The notes beneath the pieces are model-generated. The model was given only the letters and a program-made list of their open reading frames with translations, ran no database searches and was not told the DNA's origin. From Yersinia pekkanenii (GTDB taxonomy: Bacteria > Pseudomonadota > Gammaproteobacteria > Enterobacterales > Enterobacteriaceae), in NCBI RefSeq assembly GCF_001152565.1, contig NZ_CQAZ01000004.1:62001-126000 (forward strand): a DNA stretch of 64,000 bases. The letters run 5' to 3'. Below are positions 16,080-26,047 of this stretch, one piece after another; the first letter of the stretch is position 1, and every line of letters starts with the position of its first letter. The position numbers and the translations under genes were made by a program.

Positions 16080-16841
16080 ATGAAATTTGGTTTAGTGGTC
16101 GCAGGGATTTTGGCCATTTGCTGTAGTGCCTCAGCGGTAGCCACAACCTTAAAACTTGCGCCGGAAATTGACCTGTTGGTGGTCGATGGCAAAAATATGT
16201 CAGGATCCTTGCTAAAAGGAGCCGATAGCCTGGAGTTAAACAGCGGTCAGCATCAAATCTTGTTCAAAGTTGCCAAACCTCTGCCGACAGATCCAAAAAT
16301 ATTGTATGTGTCTCCGCCACTCGTCGTGGTATTTAATACCCGTAATACGCAGTCAGTTGCCATAAAATTACCGGTTATTGATACTGAGCGGGATGGGCGT
16401 AAGTTTTCTAAAAACCCAGACTATCAACTTATTGATGATAATGGCCGCCCGTTATCTGTGCGCCATGATGTATTACATCAGGATGATATCGACACCACCG
16501 CGACACTTGAAAAAGCCATGGCTGCGTATAACGTTGGGCAATACAGTGCCTCAGTCCCCTCTTTTGCTACTATTCCGCCTTCAGCGGTGAGTGCCGTACC
16601 AGGTACTACCATTACCGTTGCAGGTACTAACACCACGCAGAGAACACCCCGTTTGCAAGGTGAGAATGTCGCCGAGCAAATGCTGCAATATTGGTTCCTG
16701 CAAGCCGATGCAGAAACCCAACAGCGTTTTCTACTATGGTCTAAACAACGATCAGGCTCTAAACAACAATTAAGTTCTAAACAACAGCCCGGTTCTAAAC
16801 AACAATCAGACGCCAAACAACAATCAGAGGCAAAAAAATAA
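16080..16841 (+). CDS. yccT: CsgI/YccT, UPF0319 periplasmic protein with repeat tail
   Basis: A 253-residue DUF2057/UPF0319 protein. Residues 1-21 ([20 protein letters not shown]) form a signal peptide, so the product is periplasmic. E. coli YccT, about 220 residues, has been reported as an inhibitor of curli assembly (CsgI). The extra length here is a hydrophilic C-terminal tail: five tandem hexapeptides [30 protein letters not shown], ending AKK. The ATG at 16080 with GGAG upstream starts the signal peptide; a longer frame from 16038 would place 14 polar residues before it. Its role in Yersinia is not known. Confidence 0.9.
   Translation: MKFGLVVAGILAICCSASAVATTLKLAPEIDLLVVDGKNMSGSLLKGADSLELNSGQHQILFKVAKPLPTDPKILYVSPPLVVVFNTRNTQSVAIKLPVIDTERDGRKFSKNPDYQLIDDNGRPLSVRHDVLHQDDIDTTATLEKAMAAYNVGQYSASVPSFATIPPSAVSAVPGTTITVAGTNTTQRTPRLQGENVAEQMLQYWFLQADAETQQRFLLWSKQRSGSKQQLSSKQQPGSKQQSDAKQQSEAKK
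16740..16829 (+). repeat. Five tandem 18-base repeats encoding S/A-K-Q-Q/R-x-x
   Basis: Five in-frame copies start TCTAAACAAC or GCCAAACAAC every 18 bases (16740, 16758, 16776, 16794, 16812). Copy number could vary between strains by slippage without breaking the frame. Confidence 0.9.
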
Positions 16842-16989
16842 CCGACCTAATAGCCTGGTTAAGCTGTCGCGGTTCTTAAACATCAGGTTATGCTTGCTCC
16901 CTCGCATTTTTTTGCGTTGCCGCTATGCACAAAATCCCCATTTCAGTAATCTGTCAGCAAATCACTGACACTTATTGAAGGATATTTTG

Positions 16990-17448
16990 ATGGAACTGAC
17001 GACCCGCACCCTGGCCGCATGTAAGCATATTGCCCTTGTATCCCATGACCATTGCAAAAAGTCGTTGCTAGAATGGGTAATGGAAAACAGAGACCTTTTG
17101 TCTCAGCACAAACTTTATGCCACTGGGACCACGGGAAACCTGGTACACAAAGCAACAGATATTAACGTTCACTGTTTACTCAGTGGTCCACTGGGCGGCG
17201 ATCAGGAAGTGGGGGCGCTGATATCGGAGAAAAAAATCGATATTTTGATTTTCTTCTGGGATCCTCTTAATGCTGTTCCTCATGATCCGGATGTGAAAGC
17301 TCTGCTGCGCCTGGCAACAGTGTGGAATATTCCAGTAGCGACCAACCGTTCTACTGCCGACTTCTTAATTAGTTCAGCTTTGTTCAGCGGCGAAGTGACC
17401 ATCGCCATCCCTGACTATGAGCGCTACTTAGAAAAACGACTGAAGTAA
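16990..17448 (+). CDS. mgsA: Methylglyoxal synthase
   Basis: A 152-residue enzyme, the same length as E. coli MgsA. It converts dihydroxyacetone phosphate to methylglyoxal and phosphate, a bypass under phosphate limitation. Catalytic and phosphate-binding residues are in place: D20 in SHDHCKK, D71 in [11 protein letters not shown]98 and D101 in VPHDPDV. The ATG at 16990 (MELTTRT) has GAAGGA eight bases upstream; an in-frame start five codons earlier is less likely. A perfect hairpin follows and separates it from convergent helD. Confidence 0.96.
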   Translation: MELTTRTLAACKHIALVSHDHCKKSLLEWVMENRDLLSQHKLYATGTTGNLVHKATDINVHCLLSGPLGGDQEVGALISEKKIDILIFFWDPLNAVPHDPDVKALLRLATVWNIPVATNRSTADFLISSALFSGEVTIAIPDYERYLEKRLK

Positions 17449-17450
17449 AC

Positions 17451-17484
17451 ATTAAGCCCGGTAATGATAAATACCGGGCTTAAT
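17451..17484. terminator. Bidirectional hairpin between mgsA and helD
   Basis: ATTAAGCCCGGTA and TACCGGGCTTAAT form a perfect 13-bp stem with an 8-base loop between convergent genes. A/T flanks allow termination both ways, though T runs are short. Confidence 0.65.
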
Positions 17485-17526
17485 ATCTGGCGAGGATAAC
17501 AAGAGGTGAAGCTACCCTAAATTTGA

Positions 17527-19581
17527 TCAGGGTTTACGCTGAACCGGAACGCCTAACTCGCTAAGCTGACTCACAAAAACTGAGGGGTTTGCGGTATCTT
17601 GCAGTAACCATACTTGATGTTTCGCTCGAGTCATTGCGACATAAAGTAAACGCCGCTCTTCCGCATCTGGGAAATCTTCTGGTGCCGGTAACAAGACATC
17701 TTCCAGAATCGACTCCCGGGCCATTGCCGGAAAACCATCATCCCCGTCATGCAAACCGGCAATAATGACATACTCCGCCTGTTGCCCCTTACTGGCATGG
17801 ATAGTCATGAAATCAATGGTTAGCTTTGGCCAGCGAGTGGCTGCTTTTTGCAAAATTTCCGGCCGTAAATGATGATAACGAGCCAAAATCAAAATGCGTT
17901 CATCATCCTTAACAAAACCACTTAACTTATCCAACAGTGTTTCAAGTTGTTCGTTCGGTAAAATAATGACTGACTTTTTGTTGCCTTTGCTCAAGCTGTT
18001 CAACGGTTTTTTCAATTGATATGGATTTTGCTGAATAAACCGATTAGCCACCTCACCGATACTCCCGTTAAAACGATAGGTCGTATCCAAAGTACATTCA
18101 GCGCCTTCACCAAAGTTCTGGCTAAAAGCCGTCGTGAGAGCAAGTTCTGCGCCACTGAAGCGATAAATAGCCTGCCAGTCATCCCCCACCGCAAACAAGC
18201 AAGTTTGCTTATTTTGTTTACGTAATGCGGCGAGCAACATGGCACGTTGCGGCGAAATGTCCTGAAACTCATCAACCAGAATATGCTTCCACGGGCTGAC
18301 AAAACGCCCTTTCTCCAGCAAGTTTACGGCTTGATGAATCAGCCCGGAGAAATCAACAGCCCCCTCTTCCTTCAGCGCTGTTTTCCATGCTTTCAACAAC
18401 GGGGCCATTAACCGTATACGTTTTTGGAACAGATCACGCACTTCTTCATCAGCCTGTTCAATCATTTCAGCCTGACTACCGCCATGCATCCGCATCAACC
18501 CTAGCCAACGTTCAAGTCGCCCCGCGAGCCGGGCTGCCAGACGTTTATCCTGCCAAAAATCGCCCTCATCAACCTCCCACTCAAGTTCATCAGTTAGCCA
18601 TTCACGCCACCCTTTTGCCTGAGCTTTTTTCTCGCTGCACTGCTGTTGCCAATGATTAATCAACAACGACCTTCTGGCCTGGCTGTCAGATTCAAGTTTA
18701 CTGATCACCGGCGTTTTACGGCTGCCTTGCTGGATAATCTGCAACGCAAGAGCATGAAAGGTTTTGGCCTGAATATCAGCTACACCCAACCGTTGCTTGA
18801 TACGACTATTCATTTCATTTGCCGCCTGACGGCCAAACGCCAGTAGTAAAATCTGCTCAGGCAGTGCTTCATTGCGGCGCAATAACCAACCCGCACGCGC
18901 AACCAGCACAGATGTTTTACCACTGCCGGCACCGGCCAAGACTAACACCGAGTCTTCACCGTTAACCACTGCGCGGCGTTGTGATTCATTGAGTGGCGAG
19001 GTTTCTACACTGTGGAAGAAGTCTTGATATTCCACTAGCATACGGTTAGTCCATTGTTGATTACGATGTTCAACACTGCGACGACCTTGATCCAACCAAC
19101 GCAAACAGAGCGAGTAATCGGCCCGGCAGGATTCAAATTCCATTAGCCGTTGCACCGGCATCGGTAGTGAATCGAAAGCCTCGCGAATAGACTGTTGTAC
19201 CTGCCCTAACTCGCTGCGTTTAAACCATTTATCCTGTTGTTCAATCCGCTCAATTGCTGCCACTTGTTTATGTAAAACCTCAACACAAACCTGGCTCATC
19301 TCCTCACTCCATTGCTGCCAGATACCCAGTAAGTACTGATAGAAATGTTGTGTTTCCTGCCATTCGGTACCATGTAAACGCACAACTTGTTGGTCCGGCA
19401 ATTCAAACTCCAGCTCGCCCCAGACAATACCGCGTTTACATTGAATATTAACCAACTGGTTAAAAGGGATCAGGTATTGATGTTTATCACCGCATACTTC
19501 GATGCCAGCATTCAATAAGCGGACCCGATTGTAGGGGTGCTGAGCCAGATGCTTGCCAAAGGATGTCGCTTTAAGTTCCAT
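17527..19581 (-). CDS. helD: DNA helicase IV
   Basis: A 684-residue UvrD/Rep-type superfamily 1 helicase, identical in length to E. coli HelD. Walker A is VLAGAGSGKTSVL (about residues 215-227), motif II is LVDEFQDISPQR, motif III is FAVGDDWQAIYRFSGAE, motif V is DFMTIHASKGQQAEYV and motif VI is RLLYVAMTRAKHQVWL. It unwinds DNA 3' to 5' with ATP. The N-terminal 200 residues are the HelD-specific extension. It is divergent from yccF. Confidence 0.96.
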   Translation of the reverse strand: MELKATSFGKHLAQHPYNRVRLLNAGIEVCGDKHQYLIPFNQLVNIQCKRGIVWGELEFELPDQQVVRLHGTEWQETQHFYQYLLGIWQQWSEEMSQVCVEVLHKQVAAIERIEQQDKWFKRSELGQVQQSIREAFDSLPMPVQRLMEFESCRADYSLCLRWLDQGRRSVEHRNQQWTNRMLVEYQDFFHSVETSPLNESQRRAVVNGEDSVLVLAGAGSGKTSVLVARAGWLLRRNEALPEQILLLAFGRQAANEMNSRIKQRLGVADIQAKTFHALALQIIQQGSRKTPVISKLESDSQARRSLLINHWQQQCSEKKAQAKGWREWLTDELEWEVDEGDFWQDKRLAARLAGRLERWLGLMRMHGGSQAEMIEQADEEVRDLFQKRIRLMAPLLKAWKTALKEEGAVDFSGLIHQAVNLLEKGRFVSPWKHILVDEFQDISPQRAMLLAALRKQNKQTCLFAVGDDWQAIYRFSGAELALTTAFSQNFGEGAECTLDTTYRFNGSIGEVANRFIQQNPYQLKKPLNSLSKGNKKSVIILPNEQLETLLDKLSGFVKDDERILILARYHHLRPEILQKAATRWPKLTIDFMTIHASKGQQAEYVIIAGLHDGDDGFPAMARESILEDVLLPAPEDFPDAEERRLLYVAMTRAKHQVWLLQDTANPSVFVSQLSELGVPVQRKP

Positions 19582-19734
19582 ATCTGCGCGCCATAACTCG
19601 TATTAAGTGAATAGAAATAACATAATGGAGTGTAAATAAAATTATTGAGTTTAAACAACCGGTATCCGATAGTTAACAAAGGAAACCAACCCATCCTATA
19701 CGTTATAGAATGGTTAACGTTTGTTATCACTCAT

Positions 19735-19751
19735 CCGCATTGCGGTTTTTT
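19735..19751 (+). terminator. Terminator-like hairpin in the yccF leader
   Basis: CCGC-ATT-GCGG followed by six T residues lies 26 bases before the yccF start. The nearest upstream gene on this strand (sequence to 19581 is helD, minus) has no transcript to end, so it may attenuate yccF-yccS expression. Confidence 0.45.
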
Positions 19752-19776
19752 CATTCAGCCAGGCAGATAAATCACT

Positions 19777-20229
19777 ATGCGTACTGTACTGAATATTCTT
19801 AATTTTGTTTTAGGTGGTTTCTTCACCACGCTGGGCTGGTTATTAGCAACCGTGGTCAGCGTTATTCTGATTTTCACCTTACCATTAACCCGCTCTTGCT
19901 GGGAAATCACCAAGTTATCATTTCTTCCATATGGCAATGAGGCGATACATGTCAATGAATTATACCCAGAAAAAAGTAATGCTCTCATAACCGCTGGCGG
20001 TTCTTTACTGAATATTGTTTGGTTTATTTTATTTGGCTGGTGGCTATGTTTATCACATATCGCAACCGGGATTGTGCAGTGTATAACCATAATTGGGATC
20101 CCGGTCGGCATTGCCAATTTTAAAATTGCTGCTATCGCTTTATGGCCTGTGGGTCGCCGTGTCGTTTCAGTGGAAATGGCTCAGCAAGCAAGAATAGCTA
20201 ACGCCCAACGTCAGTATCAGCAACGCTGA
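19777..20229 (+). CDS. yccF: YccF family inner-membrane protein
   Basis: A 150-residue protein of the YccF/DUF307 family. Hydrophobic segments lie near residues 3-35, 70-90 and 95-118, and the two repeated half-domains carry the motif LPLTRSCWEITKLSFLPYG. Function is unknown. yccS starts 23 bases after its stop, so the two are probably co-transcribed, as in E. coli. Confidence 0.92.
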   Translation: MRTVLNILNFVLGGFFTTLGWLLATVVSVILIFTLPLTRSCWEITKLSFLPYGNEAIHVNELYPEKSNALITAGGSLLNIVWFILFGWWLCLSHIATGIVQCITIIGIPVGIANFKIAAIALWPVGRRVVSVEMAQQARIANAQRQYQQR

Positions 20230-20252
20230 ATTTTCAGTTTTAGAGGTTTTTT

Positions 20253-22391
20253 GTGCGCACTTTCATCACTGGTTTACGTCGTTATGTTTACAATAGCAGC
20301 CTGCTTTATCATGTTCGTATTTTTATCGCATTGGCTGGGGTAACAGCTATTCCATGGTGGATTGAACAGCCTAAACTGACCATTCCCTTAACACTGGGTG
20401 TCGTTGCCGCCGCACTCACTGACCTTGATGACCGCCTGGCTGGGCGGCTACGTAACCTATTCATTACGTTGATCTGTTTTTTTATCGCATCCGCATCTAT
20501 CGAGTTGCTATTTCCTCATCCTTGGTTTTTTGCTCTCGGCCTGACGTTTTCAACCTGCGGTTTTATTCTGCTGGGTGCCTTAGGGCAACGCTATGCAACC
20601 ATTGCCTTTGGCGCATTGTTAATCGCCATTTACACTATGCTGGGTGCCTCGATGTACCCTATCTGGTACCAGCAGCCACTGTTACTGATACTGGGTGCTG
20701 TTTGGTATAACGTTCTGACCTTATGTGGCCATCTTATTTTTCCTATCCGCCCATTACAGGATAATCTGGCCCGCTGCTATCATCAGCTTGCTCACTATTT
20801 GGAAGCAAAAGCTAACCTCTTTGACCCTGATCTTGAACCTGATGTTGATCAACCGATTATTGATGTTGTGATGGCTAACGGCACATTAGTCGCCACTTTG
20901 AATCAGGCCAAAGCTTCGCTGGTTACGCGGCTGAAAGGTGACAGAGGCCAGCGCGAGACCAGACGAACACTTCACTACTATTTTGTCGCACAAGATATTC
21001 ATGAACGCGCCAGTTCATCGCATGTCCAATATCAGGCGCTGCGAGAGAGATTTCGCTATAGCGATGTGCTATTCCGATTTCAACGTTTACTCAGCATGCA
21101 AGCCAGAGCCTGTATGCAGCTCTCTCAATCCATTTTAATGAGACAAAAATATCAACATGACTCACAACGCTTCGAACGCGCCTTTACTTTTTTAGATGCC
21201 GCACTGGCCAGAGAACTTGCCCAAAATAAGAATATTCAACAAGTTAAGGCTCTGTCACATTTACTGAAAAACTTACGGGCCATTGATGCCCAACTCGCGG
21301 GAATTGAATCAGAACAAGTATTAGCTGAAGGCCCACACCCTGAAAGCCGCCTGTCTGACGATCGCATCACCGGATGGAGTGATATCAAACTGCGTATCAG
21401 CCGCCATCTGACCCCACAATCCGCGCTATTCCGTCACGCGGTACGTATGTCAGTGGTACTGTGTGTAGGTTATGCATTTATTCAATTTACCGGCATGCGC
21501 CACGGCTATTGGATCCTACTGACCAGCCTTTTTGTCTGTCAGCCCAACTATAATGCAACACGCCGCCGTCTTGCGTTACGTATTATTGGTACTTTGGCGG
21601 GTATCCTTATCGGCTTACCTATCCTTTATTTCGTGCCTTCTATTGAGGGGCAACTCATTCTGATAGTCATTACTGGTGTGCTGTTTTTTGCCTTCCGCAA
21701 TGTTCAGTATGCTCACGCCACGATGTTTATTACCTTGCTGGTTTTGCTCTGTTTTAACCTATTAGGCGAAGGGTTTGAGGTTGCCGCACCACGCGTATTT
21801 GATACTTTACTCGGCTGTGCAATTGCCTGGGTAGCGGTGAGTTTTATCTGGCCAGACTGGAAGTTCCGCCAACTCCCTGCGGTGGTTCATAAAACACTCA
21901 ACGCCAACTGCCGCTATCTGGATGTCATTCTGCTGCAATACCATCAAGGGAAAGACAATAGTCTGCCCTACCGCATAGCACGCCGCGATGCACATAATTG
22001 CGACGCTGAATTAGCATCAGTGATTTCAAATATGTCCGCTGAACCCAAAAACGACAAAGAAACTCAGGAAGCTGCATTCCGTTTGCTCTGCCTGAACCAC
22101 ACCATGCTGAGCTATATATCAGCTTTGGGTGCCCATCGTGAAAAACTGGGTAACGATGCCACACTGAATTTACTCAACGACGCCATCTGTTATGTCGAAG
22201 GCACACTTGAGCAAGAGCAGCCCGACAGCGCGAAAATGGCACAGGTGTTAACAGATTTAGCTACCCGGCTACAGAACTGTAACCCTGAGCCGGAGAGCAA
22301 AGACCAATTGGTTTTACAGCAAATTGGTTTATTGCTTGAGCTGTTACCTGAACTCAGCGAATTGAATAAGCGCGTCAGCCATACTGGCTAA
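20253..22391 (+). CDS. yccS: YccS family inner-membrane transporter-like protein
   Basis: A 712-residue integral membrane protein of the YccS/YhfK (FUSC-like) family. Two blocks of transmembrane segments (about residues 20-165 and 390-530) each precede a cytoplasmic helical domain, the layout of aromatic-acid exporter-like proteins. MRHGYWILLTSLFVCQPNYN is the family signature. The start is a GTG at 20253 with AGAGG upstream. Substrate and function are not known. The gene converges with sxy. Confidence 0.93.
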   Translation: MRTFITGLRRYVYNSSLLYHVRIFIALAGVTAIPWWIEQPKLTIPLTLGVVAAALTDLDDRLAGRLRNLFITLICFFIASASIELLFPHPWFFALGLTFSTCGFILLGALGQRYATIAFGALLIAIYTMLGASMYPIWYQQPLLLILGAVWYNVLTLCGHLIFPIRPLQDNLARCYHQLAHYLEAKANLFDPDLEPDVDQPIIDVVMANGTLVATLNQAKASLVTRLKGDRGQRETRRTLHYYFVAQDIHERASSSHVQYQALRERFRYSDVLFRFQRLLSMQARACMQLSQSILMRQKYQHDSQRFERAFTFLDAALARELAQNKNIQQVKALSHLLKNLRAIDAQLAGIESEQVLAEGPHPESRLSDDRITGWSDIKLRISRHLTPQSALFRHAVRMSVVLCVGYAFIQFTGMRHGYWILLTSLFVCQPNYNATRRRLALRIIGTLAGILIGLPILYFVPSIEGQLILIVITGVLFFAFRNVQYAHATMFITLLVLLCFNLLGEGFEVAAPRVFDTLLGCAIAWVAVSFIWPDWKFRQLPAVVHKTLNANCRYLDVILLQYHQGKDNSLPYRIARRDAHNCDAELASVISNMSAEPKNDKETQEAAFRLLCLNHTMLSYISALGAHREKLGNDATLNLLNDAICYVEGTLEQEQPDSAKMAQVLTDLATRLQNCNPEPESKDQLVLQQIGLLLELLPELSELNKRVSHTG

Positions 22392-22435
22392 TTAAATCTT
22401 TTGCCACTCATTATGACCTCCCTTATGACCTGTCG

Positions 22436-23071
22436 TCATACAGTTTCATATTGTGTGGTTTTGGGCGAGTGGATGTGTATTTCAAACCATTCGATAAGCT
22501 CACTACGCATCATTAAAGGCAATGCAGCATGGTGATAGCCACTGATAGCCCCGGCAAGAGCCAACAAAACATTTACCCCGAGCGAACGCCTTAAAGCGCG
22601 TAATTTCAGATAACAACACTTAGCGCCCTCAAGGCGCAACTCGGTCGCATTCTTGATCCCGACCTTCCATAATAACCGTTCGAGACTGGCACTAAGATTG
22701 GGTAAATCTTTCAAGCGAACCGCAGGGCCTTTTTTGCTTAACACCTCAGCTTTAGCCCCTTGGTAAGCCTGCCTGGCAAAATTATGCAATGTACTTACAT
22801 CATCCCACAGCAGAGAGTCAACCCAATAGTAACGCAGCAAAACGGGTAGCCCACGTTTAGCATAAACAAGATTCGTCATTCCCCTGGCACGGAATAGATT
22901 CTCAACCTTATCATGGGCACGTAAATACAGTTCTCCCTCCGAAACCAGCGCAAACATAATGCCGTTCGCCAACAGCCCATAGCCACCAAATTGCGAACGA
23001 ACCGTGATATTCCCTAAAAAATCAAAACATATCTGAGCTTGTATTATCTTGTTTTCTGATGTGTTTTTCAT
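22436..23071 (-). CDS. sxy: Sxy/TfoX competence regulator
   Basis: A 211-residue TfoX/Sxy protein with the N-terminal domain (RSQFGGYGLLANGIMFALVS near residue 25) and the C-terminal domain (DLPNLSASLERLLWKVGIKN). Sxy acts with CRP at CRP-S sites to switch on DNA-uptake genes. The start ATG at 23071 is preceded by AAAGGAG; an in-frame start ten codons upstream lacks this. It is divergent from sulA, as in E. coli. Confidence 0.93.
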   Translation of the reverse strand: MKNTSENKIIQAQICFDFLGNITVRSQFGGYGLLANGIMFALVSEGELYLRAHDKVENLFRARGMTNLVYAKRGLPVLLRYYWVDSLLWDDVSTLHNFARQAYQGAKAEVLSKKGPAVRLKDLPNLSASLERLLWKVGIKNATELRLEGAKCCYLKLRALRRSLGVNVLLALAGAISGYHHAALPLMMRSELIEWFEIHIHSPKTTQYETV

Positions 23072-23237
23072 CACTACTCCTTTAGTAAAAATCTGAATCA
23101 ACGTCCCTATCCAGTTGCCATAAATGTAAGAGGAACAACTAATTGAAAAATACGCAATATGGATTCCCTAGCCAAACACAAAATGAATTTGCACGTCTTT
23201 ACATCACAATTATGCGAAGCGTCTTGTAAAAATTTAG

Positions 23238-23266
23238 TTGATCTTCGAACAAGTAGTGACTACTGT
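23238..23266 (+). promoter_or_regulatory. sulA promoter
   Basis: TTGATC (23238-23243) and TACTGT (23261-23266) are 17 bases apart. The -10 element overlaps the LexA box, as expected for a tightly repressed SOS gene. Confidence 0.75.
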
Positions 23267-23280
23267 ATATCCATACAGCA
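23261..23280. promoter_or_regulatory. LexA box of sulA
   Basis: TACTGTATATCCATACAGCA contains the full CTGT-N8-ACAG core (23263-23278) and agrees closely with the E. coli SOS box consensus. It lies 21 bases before the start codon. Confidence 0.95.
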
Positions 23281-23300
23281 CACTACAGGCGAGGTTCATT

Positions 23301-23807
23301 ATGCTTACTCAATCACTAAAACCTTATCATGCTAATTATCATTCTCTTGTCAGCCGTGACGCAGCGGAACGAGTTGATGCTCCAACAGATAGTGGCCTTA
23401 TCAGTGAACTTGTGTACAGCGAAAGCCTGCCTGCGGTAACCCAGTTATTGCTTCCTTTATTACAACAGCTTGGTAAGCAGTCTCGTTGGCTCCTATGGTT
23501 GGCACCGCAACAGAAATTAAGTCGTTTATGGTTGCAGCAATCAGGTTTGCCCATCAGTAAGGTTGTTCAATTGAGGCAAATCAATCCATTATTGACTGTT
23601 GATGCAATGGAAAAAGCATTATTGACGGGGAATTACAGTGTCGTTCTTGGCTGGCTACCCGAGTTGTCAGAAAGTGATCGTATCCGCTTACGGTTGGCAG
23701 CAAAGTTAGGGAATGCTTATGGGTTTGTTATGCGTCCGTTGAATGACACAAAAGTGAACCAAGGACAGTGCGCTACGTTAAAAATTCATTCTTCTTTGTA
23801 TCATTAA
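23301..23807 (+). CDS. sulA: SOS cell-division inhibitor SulA
   Basis: A 168-residue SulA. After DNA damage it binds FtsZ and blocks Z-ring polymerisation until Lon removes it. Conserved segments include [41 protein letters not shown] and the end LKIHSSLYH, which ends in the HxLYH tail recognised by Lon in E. coli. The ATG at 23301 is preceded by GCGAGG and lies downstream of the LexA box; the frame upstream of it runs through the promoter and is not used. Confidence 0.96.
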   Translation: MLTQSLKPYHANYHSLVSRDAAERVDAPTDSGLISELVYSESLPAVTQLLLPLLQQLGKQSRWLLWLAPQQKLSRLWLQQSGLPISKVVQLRQINPLLTVDAMEKALLTGNYSVVLGWLPELSESDRIRLRLAAKLGNAYGFVMRPLNDTKVNQGQCATLKIHSSLYH

Positions 23808-24165
23808 GTAAATTTAGGATTTATCCCATGAATTATTACAATATTTAGCGCTTACTCCTGTAAAACTGGCATAAAGCGAGTCGGAATGCGGCTTGCGGCA
23901 GAAAATTGCGCCCATAAAAAGCGGTTTTTAACCACTAAAGCGTTAAAGATTATGCACAATTTTGCTTTTTTTTAAGGCGGTTTATCACATCACACTTGTA
24001 ACTTTCTCGCCACGTTGTAGACTTTACATCGCCAAGGTTGCTCTAAAACGCCAAATTATACTGGCGGCGTGAACAACGGGAGCGTTAATACCTTGACGAA
24101 GAATTTTAACCAAGGGCTTAGCTTTTTAAAGCTCATTGCCTATTTGGATGATAACGAGGCGTAAA
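23808..24165. other. sulA-ompA intergenic region with ompA promoter and leader
   Basis: A 358-base gap. The second half holds the ompA promoter and its long untranslated leader; the first half, AT-rich, shows nothing I can name. Confidence 0.7.
23996..24023 (+). promoter_or_regulatory. ompA: ompA promoter
   Basis: TTGTAA (23996-24001), a 16-base spacer and TAGACT (24018-24023) match the E. coli ompA promoter as I recall it, with TTTACATCGCC following. The resulting leader is about 135 bases. The segment GGATGATAACGA just before the ribosome site corresponds to the region paired by the sRNA MicA in E. coli. Confidence 0.75.
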
Positions 24166-25242
24166 ATGAAAAAGACAGCTATCGCATTAGCAGTGGCACT
24201 GGCTGGTTTCGCTACAGTAGCGCAAGCCGCACCGAAAGATAACACCTGGTACACCGGTGGTAAACTGGGTTGGTCCCAGTATCAAGATACTGGCACTGGC
24301 GGTATCTATGGCGACGTTGGCAACGACGGTCCTACCCATAAAGACCAACTGGGTGCTGGTGCGTTCTTGGGTTACCAAGCAAACCAATACCTAGGCTTTG
24401 AAATGGGATACGACTGGCTTGGCCGTATGCCTTACAAAGGCGACGTTCGTAACGGCGACTTTAAATCACAAGGCGTTCAACTGGCTGCAAAACTGAGCTA
24501 TCCAATTGCTCAGGACCTGGACCTGTACACCCGTTTGGGTGGTCTGGTTTGGCGTGCAGACTCAAGCGCGTTTGATGCTACAAGCGGCGTACGTGATAAC
24601 AACCATGATACCGGTGTTTCTCCACTGGTAGCATTGGGTGCTGAATACGCATGGACCAAAAACTGGGCAACCCGTATGGAATACCAATGGGTTAGCAACA
24701 TCGGTGATAAAGCTACCGTTGGTGCTCGTCCAGACAACGGCATGCTGAGCGTGGGTGTTTCTTACCGTTTCGGTCAGGATGATGCCGTAGCTCCAGTAGT
24801 TGCTCCAGCTCCAGTTCCAGCTCCAATTGTTGACACTAAGCGTTTCACACTGAAATCTGATGTGCTGTTCGCTTTCAACAAAGCAACTCTGAAACCAGAA
24901 GGCCAGCAAGCTCTGGACCAACTGTACGCACAGCTGAGCTCTATCGATCCTAAAGACGGTTCTGTAGTGGTTCTGGGCTTCGCTGACCGTATCGGTCAAC
25001 CAGCACCTAACTTAGCTCTGTCTCAGCGTCGTGCTGACAGCGTGCGTGATTACCTGGTTTCTAAAGGTATCCCTGCTGACAAAATCACCGCTCGCGGTGA
25101 AGGCCAAGCAAACCCAGTTACTGGCAACACCTGTGACAACGTGAAACCACGTGCTGCTCTGATTGAGTGCCTGGCACCAGATCGTCGCGTAGAGATCGAA
25201 GTTAAAGGCTACAAAGAAGTAGTAATTCAGCCACAGGCTTAA
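24166..25242 (+). CDS. ompA: Outer membrane protein A
   Basis: A 358-residue porin-like protein. Residues 1-21 are the signal peptide (cleavage after AQA, before APKDN). An eight-stranded beta barrel follows to about residue 195, then the Pro/Ala hinge ([14 protein letters not shown]), then the peptidoglycan-binding OmpA domain with [20 protein letters not shown] and RVEIEV. The surface loops differ from the Y. pestis sequence I remember (for example [15 protein letters not shown] in loop 1) while the barrel strands match, consistent with a Yersinia other than Y. pestis. The ATG has GAGGCG upstream; an in-frame start ten codons earlier is not used. Confidence 0.98.
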   Translation: MKKTAIALAVALAGFATVAQAAPKDNTWYTGGKLGWSQYQDTGTGGIYGDVGNDGPTHKDQLGAGAFLGYQANQYLGFEMGYDWLGRMPYKGDVRNGDFKSQGVQLAAKLSYPIAQDLDLYTRLGGLVWRADSSAFDATSGVRDNNHDTGVSPLVALGAEYAWTKNWATRMEYQWVSNIGDKATVGARPDNGMLSVGVSYRFGQDDAVAPVVAPAPVPAPIVDTKRFTLKSDVLFAFNKATLKPEGQQALDQLYAQLSSIDPKDGSVVVLGFADRIGQPAPNLALSQRRADSVRDYLVSKGIPADKITARGEGQANPVTGNTCDNVKPRAALIECLAPDRRVEIEVKGYKEVVIQPQA

Positions 25243-25256
25243 GTTTACTCCTTTCG

Positions 25257-25286
25257 TAAAAACCCCGCATTGCGGGGTTTTTTTTA
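25257..25286 (+). terminator. Intrinsic terminator of ompA
   Basis: AAACCCCGC-ATT-GCGGGG followed by eight T residues directly after the ompA stop. Confidence 0.92.
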
Positions 25287-25381
25287 TCCTACTTTCCTGC
25301 AATTAGTCAGGAGCCTTAATGTATGGCTTTATCTCAATAGTGTTTGCCCGGTTTATACCCTGTTGCTGACCCAATACTGAG

Positions 25382-25837
25382 TTAGCTTTCCTTACCAAGG
25401 ATATCCTTCAAATCCTGCTTCAGAGATGACATCTGGCTGGCGTACTTCTCTTTACGCTCAGCATCTTCGATTAACTGAACCACAGTATCAGACAGCGTAT
25501 TACCACGACGCCGGGCAAGCGCTGCCAAGCGTTGCCATACCAGAAACTCCAGATCGATCGATTTCTTGCGGGTGTGTTGGTGCTCCGCATTAAAATGGCG
25601 CTTACGTCTGGCACGGATAGTCTGCTTCATCCGGGTTGCCAGTTGCACATTCATATGAGTATCAATCCACTCCAGCACTTTAACGGGTTCACTTTCCAGT
25701 TTTATCAGTTGCTCTACCGCATCCATCGCTGCACTGTTTTCAATATGGCGAGTAATGGCTTCACCTTCACGGTATTTTTTTACCAAATATGCCCATTTCC
25801 AACCACTTTCCAGATTTTCCAGTTGTTGATATTTCAT
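25382..25837 (-). CDS. matP: Macrodomain Ter protein MatP
   Basis: A 151-residue protein that organises the replication-terminus macrodomain by binding matS sites, displaces MukBEF there and contacts ZapB. The N-terminal four-helix region starts [20 protein letters not shown]. The ribbon-helix-helix core includes [19 protein letters not shown] and [20 protein letters not shown]. The C-terminal coiled coil ends [14 protein letters not shown]. The start at 25837 matches E. coli exactly; upstream codons belong to a longer frame without a ribosome site. Confidence 0.97.
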   Translation of the reverse strand: MKYQQLENLESGWKWAYLVKKYREGEAITRHIENSAAMDAVEQLIKLESEPVKVLEWIDTHMNVQLATRMKQTIRARRKRHFNAEHQHTRKKSIDLEFLVWQRLAALARRRGNTLSDTVVQLIEDAERKEKYASQMSSLKQDLKDILGKES

Positions 25838-26006
25838 CGTGAGCTCTTTAGTGACCGTGTAACTTAAATCAAGCATAACAGCTTTACACAGAATTTCACC
25901 CTACTAAAAGCCTATGATTAGTTTGTTTTTTGTACTAAATACTGTCGATGTCTAACTCCTTACCACCAACTACCACTCTACGTATATGCAGCCTGCTTTA
26001 TTCTTG

Positions 26007-26012
26007 TATAAT
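26007..26012 (+). promoter_or_regulatory. Candidate -10 element for lonH
   Basis: A perfect TATAAT lies 36 bases before the preferred lonH start. No good -35 is seen at the usual spacing. The implied leader is very short. Confidence 0.4.
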
Positions 26013-26047
26013 CGCCCTTTCCCTTTTTGACGATTGCATCTATTACT

